From the NCBI GenBank assembly GCA_030431095.1, contig JAUIJU010000008.1:33176-97175 (forward strand): 64,000 nucleotides of DNA, in the 5' to 3' direction. The notes beneath the pieces were generated by a model. The model worked only from the letters and a program-made list of their open reading frames with translations. It was not told where the DNA came from and did no database searches. The translations under genes were made by a program, and so were the position numbers. Shown here piece by piece: positions 55,796 to 64,000 of the stretch. Within the stretch, counting starts at the first letter, position 1, and each line of letters opens with the position of its first letter. The stretch is from Gammaproteobacteria bacterium. GTDB taxonomy: Bacteria; Pseudomonadota; Gammaproteobacteria; Xanthomonadales; SZUA-36.

Positions 55796-56977
55796 CTAGA
55801 GCGTCTCGTCGGGGTGCTTGAGAATGTCGTGCTCCTGCACCGGGCGTTCGCCCTCCATCACCAGGGCGTAACTCACGTCATTGAAGACGCGGAACACCAT
55901 GATGTGGGCGTCGAACTCGTCCGGCAATACGACTTTGTCCCCTTTCCAGGTACCGGCATCGGCCAGGCTGCCTGCAGGATATTTGACCCGATCGCGGATT
56001 TCCTCGCCGGGACGGAAGGCGGAAAACACGTGTCCGGGCTCCACGCCCTGGCTGGCGCCACCGGAAATGGAGACCATCTTCAGGTGGCCCACCAGGCGGT
56101 TGTCGCCCTGCACGCCCAGCACTTTCATGCCCGCGGGCACGGTACCCATGGCGCGAGGCTGGTACTGGTCCACGTAGCCGATGTCATCCAGCGGCATGAT
56201 GAAATCACCCTCGCGCACCGAGTCCTGCGCGTGGCCGATGGTCAGGATGGCCGGATCGCCGGTTTTGGCCAGCATGCCTTCGGCCACCTGGTACAGCTCG
56301 AAGCCCACGATGTCACCGTAGTTCTGCGGCTTCAGGTTGCCGGCGCGCTCCCACCAGGTGGGATGCCACTCTTCACGCACGGGGGCGTGTTGGCCGTAAC
56401 CGGGCTCCACGGCACGGCGGATTTCGCCGTCCTTGCGGTAGTAGATGTTGCCCAGCCGCATCACCGCGTAGTACTGGCCGACTTCGCCGTTGAGCTGGCG
56501 CACGTAGGTGTTGTCCTGCACGGCCGAGTTGAGTCGGCGTTCCTCGTTGGCGACCACGTAGGGCAGCGCATCCAGCTGCTCCTGGCTGTCGACAAGGCGG
56601 AAGTTGCGGATCAGGCCCTCGATCCACTCGTGCGGAATCGGCGGGATCGGCTGTCGAGTGGTCACCCGCGTGTCCGGGGACAGGCGCACCGTGGGTCTGC
56701 CACGGTCCACCATGAGGCGGGGCTGACCGTCGATGTAGACCAGCGAAATCCGGTCACCCGGGTAAATCAGGTGCGGATTCTCGATCTGCTGATTGGCATG
56801 CCAGATGGCTGGCCACTGCCAGGGGTGGTCGAGAAAGCGACCCGAAATATCCCACAGGGTATCGCCCTCGACTACAATGTATTCGTCCGGATGATCGTCG
56901 CGTAAGGACACGTCCTGCGCCATTGCGGCGCCGCCCAGGAGTGTCGCAAGGATGAGGCAAATGAGTATCCTTTTCAC
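55796..56977 (-). CDS. LysM-domain envelope protein
   Basis: A 393-residue exported protein with a signal peptide (ILICLILATLLGGAAMA). Residues about 33-80 are one LysM domain (YIVVEGDTLWDISGRFLDHP, IENPHLIYPGDRISLVYIDG), which binds peptidoglycan. The remaining 300 residues are beta-rich with repeated GD.I and EGD patterns (DSVREGDFIMPLDD, GVEPGHVFSAFRPGEEI) and no catalytic motif. The gene is usually found between dprA and def in this lineage, divergent from def as here. It may link cell-wall binding to an unknown envelope partner. Confidence 0.88.
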   Translation of the reverse strand: MKRILICLILATLLGGAAMAQDVSLRDDHPDEYIVVEGDTLWDISGRFLDHPWQWPAIWHANQQIENPHLIYPGDRISLVYIDGQPRLMVDRGRPTVRLSPDTRVTTRQPIPPIPHEWIEGLIRNFRLVDSQEQLDALPYVVANEERRLNSAVQDNTYVRQLNGEVGQYYAVMRLGNIYYRKDGEIRRAVEPGYGQHAPVREEWHPTWWERAGNLKPQNYGDIVGFELYQVAEGMLAKTGDPAILTIGHAQDSVREGDFIMPLDDIGYVDQYQPRAMGTVPAGMKVLGVQGDNRLVGHLKMVSISGGASQGVEPGHVFSAFRPGEEIRDRVKYPAGSLADAGTWKGDKVVLPDEFDAHIMVFRVFNDVSYALVMEGERPVQEHDILKHPDETL

Positions 56978-57114
56978 TGTCCTTCCCCGTTTTTCTGGCT
57001 TCCAGCCATTGTGGCCCGAGGGCCGTTATTGGTGTGGCGAACGAAGTTCGCACCTGGCTATCATAATTAATGTCGTGAGAAAGTTCACCTAAATAGTTTT
57101 TGCGGAACGGTTTT

Positions 57115-57636
57115 ATGGCAATACGCGAAATTCTCGAGTTTCCCGATCCCCGCCTGCGTACGCAGGCCCGCGCGGTCGAGGAATTCGATGGGCAACTGGC
57201 AAATCTGGTCGAGGACCTGTTCGAGACCATGTACCAGGAACAGGGCATCGGGTTGGCGGCCACCCAGGTGAACGAGCACGTGCGTGTGCTGGTCATGGAC
57301 ACCAGTGACGAACGCAACCGGCCCATGGCCTTCGTCAATCCGGAGATCATCGAACGCGACGGCACACAGGTCTACGAAGAGGGTTGCCTGTCCGTACCGG
57401 GCATCTATGCCAAGGTGGAGCGTGCCGAACAGGTCCGGGTCCGTGCCCGTCACCCCGACGGCACGGCGTTCGAGACCGAACTGGACGGCCTGTCGGCCGT
57501 GTGCCTGCAACACGAAATGGATCACCTGGCCGGCAAACTGTTCGTCGACTACCTCTCGCCGCTCAAACGACAGATGGTGCGCAAACGCCTGGAGAAGGCG
57601 CGGCGCCAGGACAACCGGGTTCCGTCGGCCACCTGA
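57115..57636 (+). CDS. def: Peptide deformylase
   Basis: A 173-residue iron-type deformylase that removes the formyl group from nascent proteins. All three motifs are intact: [17 protein letters not shown] with the metal Cys, and QHEMDHLAG with two His ligands and the catalytic Glu. ATG 57115 starts [15 protein letters not shown] as in relatives. A perfect GCGAAC-GAA-GTTCGC dyad at 57037-57051 lies in the divergent promoter region. The stop overlaps the fmt start by one base. Confidence 0.97.
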   Translation: MAIREILEFPDPRLRTQARAVEEFDGQLANLVEDLFETMYQEQGIGLAATQVNEHVRVLVMDTSDERNRPMAFVNPEIIERDGTQVYEEGCLSVPGIYAKVERAEQVRVRARHPDGTAFETELDGLSAVCLQHEMDHLAGKLFVDYLSPLKRQMVRKRLEKARRQDNRVPSAT

Positions 57637-58580
57637 TGACTCCTGACGCGCCGCGGGCGCCGGCGCCCCGCATCGTCTATGCCGGCACCCCGGAGTTCGC
57701 GGTGCCGGCGCTGCAACGCCTGCTCGACACCGGCGCCGAGGTGGCCGGGGTGTACACCCAGCCCGACCGGCCCGCCGGGCGCGGCCGGGCCCTGACGGCC
57801 TCGCCGGTCAAGCAGCTGGCGCAGTCGGCCGGTCTCCCCGTCCTGCAACCTGCGACACTCCGTGGCGACGAGGCCCGCCGGGTCCTGGCCGACCTCGAAC
57901 CGGACCTGATGGTGGTGGCCGCCTACGGCCTGATCCTGCCCCAGGCGGTGCTCGATATTCCGCGCCTGGGCTGCTGGAACATCCACGCCTCGCTTCTGCC
58001 GCGCTGGCGGGGCGCCGCGCCCATCCAGCGCGCCATCGAGGCCGGCGACCCGCGCACCGGCGTGTGCATCATGCAGATGGAAGCCGGCCTGGACACCGGT
58101 CCCGTGTATCACCGCCTGGAAACGGTGATCGAGACCAACGACACCGGCGGCAGTGTGCACGACCGCCTGGCCGTGCTTGGCGCCGATGCCCTGCTGGAGT
58201 GCCTGGGGCGCCTGGCGCGCGGGCAACTGGAAGCGCCCGAAGCGCAGGACGAGGGCCTTGCCGTGTACGCGCCCAAGCTCAGCAAGGCCGAAGCCGAACT
58301 GGATTTCAGTCTGTCCGCCGTCGCGCTGGAGCGCCGAGTTCGTGCCTTCGATCCCTGGCCCGTGGCCTGGTGCAGGCTGGGCGGCCGACGTCTTCGCGTA
58401 TGGCGCGCCGCCGTCGACCCGCGAGGTCACGAGGGCCACCCCGGCCAGATCCTCGCCGCCACCGCCAATGGCATCGAGATCGCCACGGGACAAGGCCGCC
58501 TGCGACTGCTGGAGCTGCAGCCTGAAGGCAAACGGCGTATGCCCGTGGCCGATTACCTCAACGCGCACAGCCTGGAATGA
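57636..58580 (+). CDS. fmt: Methionyl-tRNA formyltransferase
   Basis: A 314-residue enzyme that formylates initiator Met-tRNA using 10-formyl-THF. IVYAGTPEFAVPALQRLL and VYTQPDRPAGRGRALTASPV open the N-terminal domain. VVAAYGLILPQAVLD, NIHASLLPRWRGAAPIQRAI (SLLPRWRGAAPI is the family signature) and MEAGLDTGPVY form the active site with Asn, His and Asp. The C-terminal barrel (FDPWPVAWC, LELQPEGKRRM) binds tRNA. It is linked to def and rsmB by overlapping stop/start codons. Confidence 0.97.
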   Translation: MTPDAPRAPAPRIVYAGTPEFAVPALQRLLDTGAEVAGVYTQPDRPAGRGRALTASPVKQLAQSAGLPVLQPATLRGDEARRVLADLEPDLMVVAAYGLILPQAVLDIPRLGCWNIHASLLPRWRGAAPIQRAIEAGDPRTGVCIMQMEAGLDTGPVYHRLETVIETNDTGGSVHDRLAVLGADALLECLGRLARGQLEAPEAQDEGLAVYAPKLSKAEAELDFSLSAVALERRVRAFDPWPVAWCRLGGRRLRVWRAAVDPRGHEGHPGQILAATANGIEIATGQGRLRLLELQPEGKRRMPVADYLNAHSLE

Positions 58581-59875
58581 AGCAGCCTGACGCTCGCCTC
58601 GTGGCCCTCAACGCCTTGCAGGAAGTCCTGGACAGGCAGCGTTCTCTGGCCGAAGTCTCGGCATTCGAACGGCTCACTGACGCCCGCGAACGCGCCTTTG
58701 CACGGCGCCTGGTCTACGGCGTGCTGCGCTGGCGTGGCGCACTGGACTGGCTGGCCGATGCCCTGCTCGAACGACCTCTGCGGCGCAAGGAGAAGGCGGT
58801 GCGCCGCCTGCTGCACCTGGGCCTGTTCCAGCTGTGGCGTGAAGACACGGCGGACCACGCCGCGGTGCACGCCACCGCCGAGGTGGCGCGACGCCTGCGC
58901 AAGCCCTGGGCGGTGGGCCTGGTCAACGCGGTGCTGCGCCGTTTTCAGCGCGAACGCGACGAACTGCTGGAGGGCCTGGCGCGGGCGCCAGAACGGTACG
59001 CCCATCCCGACTGGTTGCTGGACGCGCTACGCGCAGACTGGCCCGACGACTGGCGGGTGATCGCGGATGCCAACAATCGGCAGGCCCCACTGTGGCTGCG
59101 CAACAACCGCCTCCAGGGCACCCGCGAGCAGGGCGCCGAACGGCTGCGGCAGGCCGGCTTCAAAGTGCGTGAACACCCCCTGGCCCCCGACGCCCTGGCC
59201 ATCGAACCCGCCACCGCCGTGGAGGCCATCCCGGGGTTCGACACCGGCCGATTCAGCGTGCAGGACGCCGCCGCCCAACTGGCGGCGCGACTGCTCGCGG
59301 TCGAGCCGGGACAGCGCGTACTGGACGCCTGCGCGGCGCCCGGCGGCAAAACCGGGCACCTGCTCGAGATTGCACCCGGCGCCGAGGTGGTGGCGCTGGA
59401 CCTGTCCGCGCAGCGCCTGGCGCGCGTCGAGGAAAACCTGGCGCGTCTGCGGCTGGAGGCCACTTTGCTCACCGCGGACGCCGCCGAGCCCGACACATGG
59501 TGGGACGGCAGGCCGTTCCAGCGCATTCTGCTCGACGCCCCCTGCACCGCTACGGGCGTGATCCGCCGCCACCCCGAGATCCGCTGGTTGCGCGACCCGG
59601 ACCAGGTGGCTCAGGCCGTGGCCCTGCAGTCCAGGCTGCTGGAACGGCTCTGGCCCCTGCTGGAGGCGGGGGGTATCCTTGTTTACGCCACCTGTTCGGT
59701 GCTGAGGCGTGAAAACAACGAGCAATTACAGGCCTTCCTGGAAGCGTATTCCGACGCCGTCTGCACGGGCCCGGAGGGGTTCGGCCGGTCCGGACCGCCA
59801 GGTCGACAGCTGCTGCCCGGCGAACAGGACATGGACGGATTCTATTACGCGCTGCTGCACAAGCGTCCTGCTTAG
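58577..59875 (+). CDS. rsmB: 16S rRNA (cytosine-967-C5)-methyltransferase
   Basis: A 432-residue RNA methyltransferase. An N-terminal NusB-like domain (ARLVALNALQEVLDRQRSLA, WAVGLVNAVLRRFQRER) precedes the NSUN-type catalytic domain: FSVQDAAAQLAARLL, VLDACAAPGGKTGHLLEIAP (SAM loop), VVALDLSAQRLARVEENLARL, ILLDAPCTATGVIRRHPEIR with the first catalytic Cys, and LVYATCSVLRRENNEQL with the second. It methylates C967 of 16S rRNA. It overlaps fmt by four bases. Confidence 0.96.
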   Translation: MKQPDARLVALNALQEVLDRQRSLAEVSAFERLTDARERAFARRLVYGVLRWRGALDWLADALLERPLRRKEKAVRRLLHLGLFQLWREDTADHAAVHATAEVARRLRKPWAVGLVNAVLRRFQRERDELLEGLARAPERYAHPDWLLDALRADWPDDWRVIADANNRQAPLWLRNNRLQGTREQGAERLRQAGFKVREHPLAPDALAIEPATAVEAIPGFDTGRFSVQDAAAQLAARLLAVEPGQRVLDACAAPGGKTGHLLEIAPGAEVVALDLSAQRLARVEENLARLRLEATLLTADAAEPDTWWDGRPFQRILLDAPCTATGVIRRHPEIRWLRDPDQVAQAVALQSRLLERLWPLLEAGGILVYATCSVLRRENNEQLQAFLEAYSDAVCTGPEGFGRSGPPGRQLLPGEQDMDGFYYALLHKRPA

Positions 59876-60398
59876 CCTGGCGCTGACGCTGGCCGCCGGC
59901 TGCGGTCTGTCCGGCGGCAAGGCGCGCTTCGAGGTCAGCCAGGTGGACGTGCGTGCGCGCGGCACCAGCCTGCAGGTACGCATGGACCAGGAGCTGCGCC
60001 TGAGTCGCCCCGCCACGCGTGCGGTGCGCAACGGCGTACCACTGGTGCTGGAGCTCGACGTGGAAGTGCGAGACGGCGCCAACCTCACCCTGGTGGCCAC
60101 CGAACAGCAGCAATTCGAGATCCGCTACCTGCCCATGAGCGAACACTGGCAACTCGAGACCCCGGACCGCGCCGCGCCGCGCACCTATCCACGCCTGCGC
60201 CACGTACTGGCTGAGCTGTCGGAGCTCAGGCTCACGCTCGACGCCATCCCCCTGGCGCCCGGAGACTACGAACTGCGCACCCGCATCCGGCTGGACCTGG
60301 CCAGCCTGCCCGCGCCGATGCAACTTCCCTCGCTGGTCAACCGCACCTGGCGACACGACTCGGACTGGACCCAATGGCCCTTCAGGATCAACGCCTGA
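59709..60398 (+). CDS. DUF4390 protein, start uncertain
   Basis: The recognisable part begins near 59868 with a hydrophobic export segment (LLSLALTLAAGCG, possibly a lipobox) and continues as a DUF4390 domain (FEVSQVDVRARGTSLQVRMD, GVPLVLELDVEVRD, RYLPMSEHWQLETP, ELRTRIRLDLASLPAP). The only ATG in frame is 59709, deep inside rsmB, and its first about 50 residues do not look like protein. No GTG or TTG lies between, so initiation may use ATT 59844 or CTG 59868. DUF4390 genes commonly precede an NtrY-like kinase, as here; function is unknown. Confidence 0.65.
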   Translation: MKTTSNYRPSWKRIPTPSARARRGSAGPDRQVDSCCPANRTWTDSITRCCTSVLLSLALTLAAGCGLSGGKARFEVSQVDVRARGTSLQVRMDQELRLSRPATRAVRNGVPLVLELDVEVRDGANLTLVATEQQQFEIRYLPMSEHWQLETPDRAAPRTYPRLRHVLAELSELRLTLDAIPLAPGDYELRTRIRLDLASLPAPMQLPSLVNRTWRHDSDWTQWPFRINA

Positions 60399-62587
60399 AA
60401 CGCGCCCTGTTCCGGGTATTCCCCATCCTGGCAGCCCTGGTGGTGCTGCTGGTGTCGCTGGTCCTGGTCAGCGACGTCCAGGGCGAAGGCACCAACCGCA
60501 CCTATCTCTGGGTCCTGGTTCTGACCTTGCTGGCCCTGGCGATCCTCGGCCTGTCCATCGTCTCGCGCGTCGCCTCCCTGCTGCGCAAGGTGCGCCGCAA
60601 GGAACCCGGTGCCCGCCTGGCGGCGCGCTGGGTGCGAAACTTCCTGGTGTTCAGCCTTCCCCCGGCCCTGATCGTGTACTTTTTCTCCGCCTACTTTCTC
60701 ACGCGCACCATCGACAACTGGTTCGACGTGCAGGTGGAAGAGGCGCTGCAGGATTCCCTGGAACTGGGCCAGGCCTTCCTCGACCAGCGCACCCTGGACG
60801 CGCGTAACCAGTCCCGGGCCCTGGCCGACGAACTGCCGCTGGAGGACGGGCGCGACGCGGTTCGCGACACCCTGCTCAACAACGTCAGCGCCACCGGCCC
60901 GGTCGAACTGGCGCTGCTCAACCCCTCCGGCAGCGTGGTGGCGACAGCCAGCTACGACCCGCTGGCCGACCTGCCCGAACTGCCCGGCGACTACGCCTTG
61001 CTGCAGGGCCTCGAGCGCGGCGAGTACGCGGCGGCGGAGCCCACCGGCCATGGCGGTCTGCGGGTGCGGGTGCTGCAACGCCTGCCCGCACCGCGGCTCG
61101 GCGAGGTGTACCTGCTGCAGTCCATCTACCCGCTGCCGGAAAGCATCACGGCGTTGACCGGCAGTATCGAAGCGGAGTATTTCCGCTACCGCAACGTGGC
61201 GTTCCTGCGCGGCTCGCTGAAACAGAGTTTCATCCTGATCCTGACCCTGGTGCTGCTGCTGACGGTGTTGCTGGCCATCCTGGCCGCCCTCAGCGCGGCG
61301 CGGCGCATGGTCACCCCGCTGTCGGACCTGGCGCGCGCCACGCAACGCGTGGCGGCCGGGGACCTGGACCAGGCCGTGGAGTTTCGCACCGAGGACGAAG
61401 TCGGTTTCCTGGCCACCTCGTTCAACGACATGTCACGCGCCCTGGTCTCGGCCAGCGAGGCCGCCGAGGAAGGCCGCGCACGCCTGCAAGCCCAGGGCGA
61501 ATACCTCGAAACCGTGCTGGGCAGCCTGTCGGCCGGCGTCATGACCCTGGATCCCGGGGGAACGCTCGTGCGCCTGAACACCGCGGCCGAATCCATTCTC
61601 GACCTGCCGGCGGGGCTCGCCCACGGACAGTCGCTGGACGAACTGGCCGGCTCATTCGGCCACGTGCAGCCGCTCGCGGAAACCATCGGGCGCCAGGTCA
61701 GGCGTGGCCGCAGGGACTGGCAGGAAGAGGTGCGGCTGGAGCCCGGCGGGCGCACACGGGTGCTTCTGGCGCGCGGTTCGGAATTGCCGGGCTCGGATTA
61801 CCTCGACGGCGGCAACGTGGTCGTTTTCGACGATGTCACGATCCTCAACCAGGCGCAGCGCGACGCCGCATGGGCCGAAGTGGCGCGACGGCTGGCGCAC
61901 GAGGTCAAGAACCCGCTCACGCCGATCCGCCTGGCCGCGGAGCGACTGCGCATGAAATTGATGGACAAGCTGGGGGCCCGTGACGCGGACATGCTCGACC
62001 GCTCGGCCAACACCATCGTGGCGCAGGTCGAGGCCCTGCGAAAGCTGGTCGACGCCTTCGGCGACTACGCGCGGGACACGGAACTGGAGCGCGCGCCCGT
62101 GGCGCTGGACGAATTGATTCGCGAGGTGGTGCACCTGTACCGCCAGGGCGACCCCACCCTGCAGATCGAACTGGACCTGTGCGAGGGCCCGGTCGGCCTG
62201 CAGGCCGACGCCGTGCAACTGCGCCAGTTGCTGCACAACCTGATCCGCAATGCCCGGGAAGCAGCCGGCGAGGGCGAGGTGGCACGCCTGCACATCGCCA
62301 CCCGGCGGGAAACGGGCGCCGAAACCGACTGGCTGGTGCTGGATGTACGTGACCAGGGGCCCGGCTTTCCCGAGGCCGTACTGGCCAAGCCCTTCGAACC
62401 TTACGTGACGTTCAAACCCAGCGGCAGCGGCCTGGGATTGGCCATTTGCCGCAAGATCGTGGCCGATCACGACGGCCAGATCGAGATTTCCAATCCCGAC
62501 GACGGTGGCGCCCTGGCCCGGGTGCGCCTGCCGTTGCCCGAGGCTGGGCAACGCGGCTCGGCCGTGCCGCGTTCGCGCAAGGCCTGA
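60374..62587 (+). CDS. ntrY: NtrY-like sensor histidine kinase
   Basis: A 737-residue membrane kinase. Two N-terminal hydrophobic segments (about 14-33 and 46-65), a third (about 95-112), a periplasmic domain of about 170 residues and a last segment (ILTLVLLLTVLLAILAAL) lead to a HAMP linker (PLSDLARATQRVAAGDLDQA), a PAS domain, the dimerisation helix with phosphorylated His in RRLAHEVKNPLTPIRLAAER, and an ATPase domain (NLIRNAREAAG, VRDQGPGF, GSGLGLAICRKIV). It overlaps the DUF4390 gene by 25 bases and pairs with the regulator 114 bases downstream. Confidence 0.93.
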   Translation: MALQDQRLKRALFRVFPILAALVVLLVSLVLVSDVQGEGTNRTYLWVLVLTLLALAILGLSIVSRVASLLRKVRRKEPGARLAARWVRNFLVFSLPPALIVYFFSAYFLTRTIDNWFDVQVEEALQDSLELGQAFLDQRTLDARNQSRALADELPLEDGRDAVRDTLLNNVSATGPVELALLNPSGSVVATASYDPLADLPELPGDYALLQGLERGEYAAAEPTGHGGLRVRVLQRLPAPRLGEVYLLQSIYPLPESITALTGSIEAEYFRYRNVAFLRGSLKQSFILILTLVLLLTVLLAILAALSAARRMVTPLSDLARATQRVAAGDLDQAVEFRTEDEVGFLATSFNDMSRALVSASEAAEEGRARLQAQGEYLETVLGSLSAGVMTLDPGGTLVRLNTAAESILDLPAGLAHGQSLDELAGSFGHVQPLAETIGRQVRRGRRDWQEEVRLEPGGRTRVLLARGSELPGSDYLDGGNVVVFDDVTILNQAQRDAAWAEVARRLAHEVKNPLTPIRLAAERLRMKLMDKLGARDADMLDRSANTIVAQVEALRKLVDAFGDYARDTELERAPVALDELIREVVHLYRQGDPTLQIELDLCEGPVGLQADAVQLRQLLHNLIRNAREAAGEGEVARLHIATRRETGAETDWLVLDVRDQGPGFPEAVLAKPFEPYVTFKPSGSGLGLAICRKIVADHDGQIEISNPDDGGALARVRLPLPEAGQRGSAVPRSRKA

Positions 62588-62701
62588 GCGGAACGATACC
62601 CCGGGAGTGCTAGGCGGACCCGCGGCTTTCGGTTATTCTTCTGTTGTTTTCACGCCACACCCGTCCGCGGTCCGAACTGACCCACGAGGAGCCCACCGGT
62701 C

Positions 62702-64000
62702 ATGGCCCAGGCAAACATCCTGGTAGTCGACGACGAGCAGGATATCCGCACCCTGGTGTGCGAGATTCTCGAGGATGAGGGCTACGCCGTGACCACCGCG
62801 GAGAACGGTGAGGCGGCCCGCGCCGCCTTCGCGCGGCGGGTGCCCGACCTGGTCCTGCTGGACATCTGGATGCCCGACGTGGATGGCATCACCCTGCTGC
62901 GCGAATGGTCCGAGAGCGGCCGCCTCGACTGCCCCGTGGTCATGATTTCCGGCCATGGCACCCTGGAAACGGCGGTGGAAGCCACGCGCCTGGGGGCGCA
63001 GGATTTCGTGCAGAAGCCCATTTCCCTGGCCAAGCTGCTGGCCACCGTCAAATCCGCCCTGGCCGCCGGTGGCGGCGCACCGTCGTCGCCCAGCCTGCCC
63101 AGCGCCTCGGCGCCGCAAGGCAGCAGCCCCCAGGTACAGTTGTTGCGCCGCTCGGCGGAACAGGCCGCCGGCGCCACTGCACCCATCCTGCTGACCGGCG
63201 AACCGGGCAGCGGCAAGGAAGCGCTGGCGGCCTGGCTGCACCAGCTCTCCAGGCAACCCGGTCGCTTCGTGGTACTGGATCGGACTCGCATGTCGGCCGC
63301 GAGCGCGCACGCATACCTGGTCGGCGACGGCGCGTCGCCCGGCGCGTTCGAGCGCGCCGCCGGCGGCACCGTATTCATTCCCGAATTGCAGGATGTCGAA
63401 AGCGGGGCCCAGGCCCTGCTGGCGGCCCTCATCGAGGGCGGCAGTTACACACCACTGGACCAGTCCGAACCGCGGGTGCTGGACTGTCGCGTCATCGCCG
63501 GCCTGTCGGGCAACGCGGAGTCTGCAGTGACGTCCGGCCGGGTGGACAGGGCCCTGTACCTGCAGGTGGGTGTACTGCCGTTGCACATTCCGCCTCTGCG
63601 CGAACGCCCGCAGGACATCCCGGACCTGGTCAGTCACCACGTCGACCAGGTGTCCAACAATGAAGGGCTGGAGTACCGCCACTTTTCCATTTCTTCGCTC
63701 AACCGACTGCGCAATCACGAATGGCCGGGCAATGAGCGTGAGCTGATCAACCTGGTACAACGCCTGCTGATCCTGGGCGGCGAGGGGGACGTGACCGCCA
63801 AGGACGTGGAAGACGCGTTGCGCCAGCCCGGACCGGAGGCGCCGGCCGGCGCAACCGCGCGACCGGGCTCCTTCGACCTGCCGCTGCGCGAGGCACGCGA
63901 AGCGTTCGAGCGCGACTACCTGGTCTACCAGTTGCGCAAGGCCGGCGGCAGCGTGGGCAAACTGTCGGACGCGGTGGGCATGGAACGCACCCACCTGTAC
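62702..64000 (+). CDS. ntrX: NtrX-like response regulator with degenerate sigma-54 AAA+ domain (3' end outside window)
   Basis: 433 codons are visible and the frame is still open at the window edge. GAGGAG precedes the ATG at 62702. Residues 1-120 are a receiver (ILVVDDEQDIRTLVCEIL, phosphorylated Asp in LVLLDIWMPDVDG, MISGHG, VQKPIS). The AAA+ domain has a Walker A (LLTGEPGSGKEALAAWL), but the GAFTGA loop that touches sigma-54 is missing and the Walker B segment reads GGTVFIPEL, without the Asp of GGTLFLDEI. LRERPQDIPDLVSHHV and WPGNERELINLVQRL are kept. A Fis-type helix-turn-helix (VGKLSDAVGMERTHLY) begins at the edge. It is probably a DNA-binding regulator that no longer activates sigma-54. 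Confidence 0.9.
   Translation, partial: MAQANILVVDDEQDIRTLVCEILEDEGYAVTTAENGEAARAAFARRVPDLVLLDIWMPDVDGITLLREWSESGRLDCPVVMISGHGTLETAVEATRLGAQDFVQKPISLAKLLATVKSALAAGGGAPSSPSLPSASAPQGSSPQVQLLRRSAEQAAGATAPILLTGEPGSGKEALAAWLHQLSRQPGRFVVLDRTRMSAASAHAYLVGDGASPGAFERAAGGTVFIPELQDVESGAQALLAALIEGGSYTPLDQSEPRVLDCRVIAGLSGNAESAVTSGRVDRALYLQVGVLPLHIPPLRERPQDIPDLVSHHVDQVSNNEGLEYRHFSISSLNRLRNHEWPGNERELINLVQRLLILGGEGDVTAKDVEDALRQPGPEAPAGATARPGSFDLPLREAREAFERDYLVYQLRKAGGSVGKLSDAVGMERTHLY

Overview
The window is a G+C-rich (about two thirds by eye), densely packed bacterial chromosome segment. It is most likely from a gammaproteobacterium of the Xanthomonadales/Chromatiales type. The order rpsU-yqeY-dnaG-rpoD next to tsaD, the divergent cytochrome c4/dsbA and engB pair near polA, the dprA-LysM-def-fmt-rsmB run leading into an NtrY/NtrX-type pair, and a secreted protein ending in SGEGF-type repeats all fit such a lineage. 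The assignment below class level is inference.

Layout. 0-9.6 kb: the end of a LytTR response regulator, a HAD hydrolase, a secreted helical-repeat protein joined to a zinc carboxypeptidase that carries a frameshift, a small DUF3144-like protein, a MoeB-rhodanese E1-like enzyme divergent from a BNR-repeat protein and a MoaD-like protein ending in Gly-Gly, a META-domain lipoprotein and a sulfotransferase. 9.6-22.0 kb: an accessory catabolic block with a class II aldolase, a TonB-dependent receptor, two CMD-fold paralogues, GntR and IclR regulators, two MFS transporters, a thiamine-diphosphate enzyme and a UGSC-family protein with a partner. It ends at a pair of 78-bp direct repeats beside tRNA-Ile2(CAU). 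Shared palindromic sites suggest a common regulon, probably for uptake and breakdown of a small organic acid or aromatic compound; the substrate cannot be read from sequence.

22.4-38.8 kb: VOC protein, the macromolecular synthesis operon (rpsU, yqeY, dnaG, rpoD and a small unknown gene), a gamma-glutamyltransferase-like gene, tsaD-folB-folK, a FolM-like reductase, a MidA-type methyltransferase, VanZ-like protein, cca, an NAD-binding protein, slt and a TauE/SafE permease. 38.8-39.85 kb: about 1 kb of non-coding DNA made of two inverted copies of a repeat unit, each enclosed by its own inverted repeats, around a hairpin-rich centre. 39.85-51.3 kb: dsbA-like gene, cytochrome c4, engB, hemB-aroE, an SDR, trmH with an orphan TRAP small permease and a DUF2782 gene, polA, a two-EF-hand mini-protein, hemF and tsaC. 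51.3-64 kb: topA with a histone-H1-like tail, smg, dprA, a LysM protein, then def-fmt-rsmB-DUF4390-ntrY-ntrX.

Most of the second half is housekeeping: translation start and tRNA modification (def, fmt, rsmB, tsaC, tsaD, trmH, cca), haem synthesis (hemB, hemF), folate (folB, folK, folM-like), replication and topology (dnaG, polA, topA, dprA) and cell envelope (slt, LysM). The least ordinary items are the composite non-coding repeat at 38.8-39.8 kb, the NtrX-like regulator that has lost its sigma-54 contact loop and Walker B aspartate, the MoeB/MoaD/BNR cluster, and the regulated catabolic block with its Cys-form UGSC protein. No CRISPR array, rRNA, integrase or transposase gene was seen.
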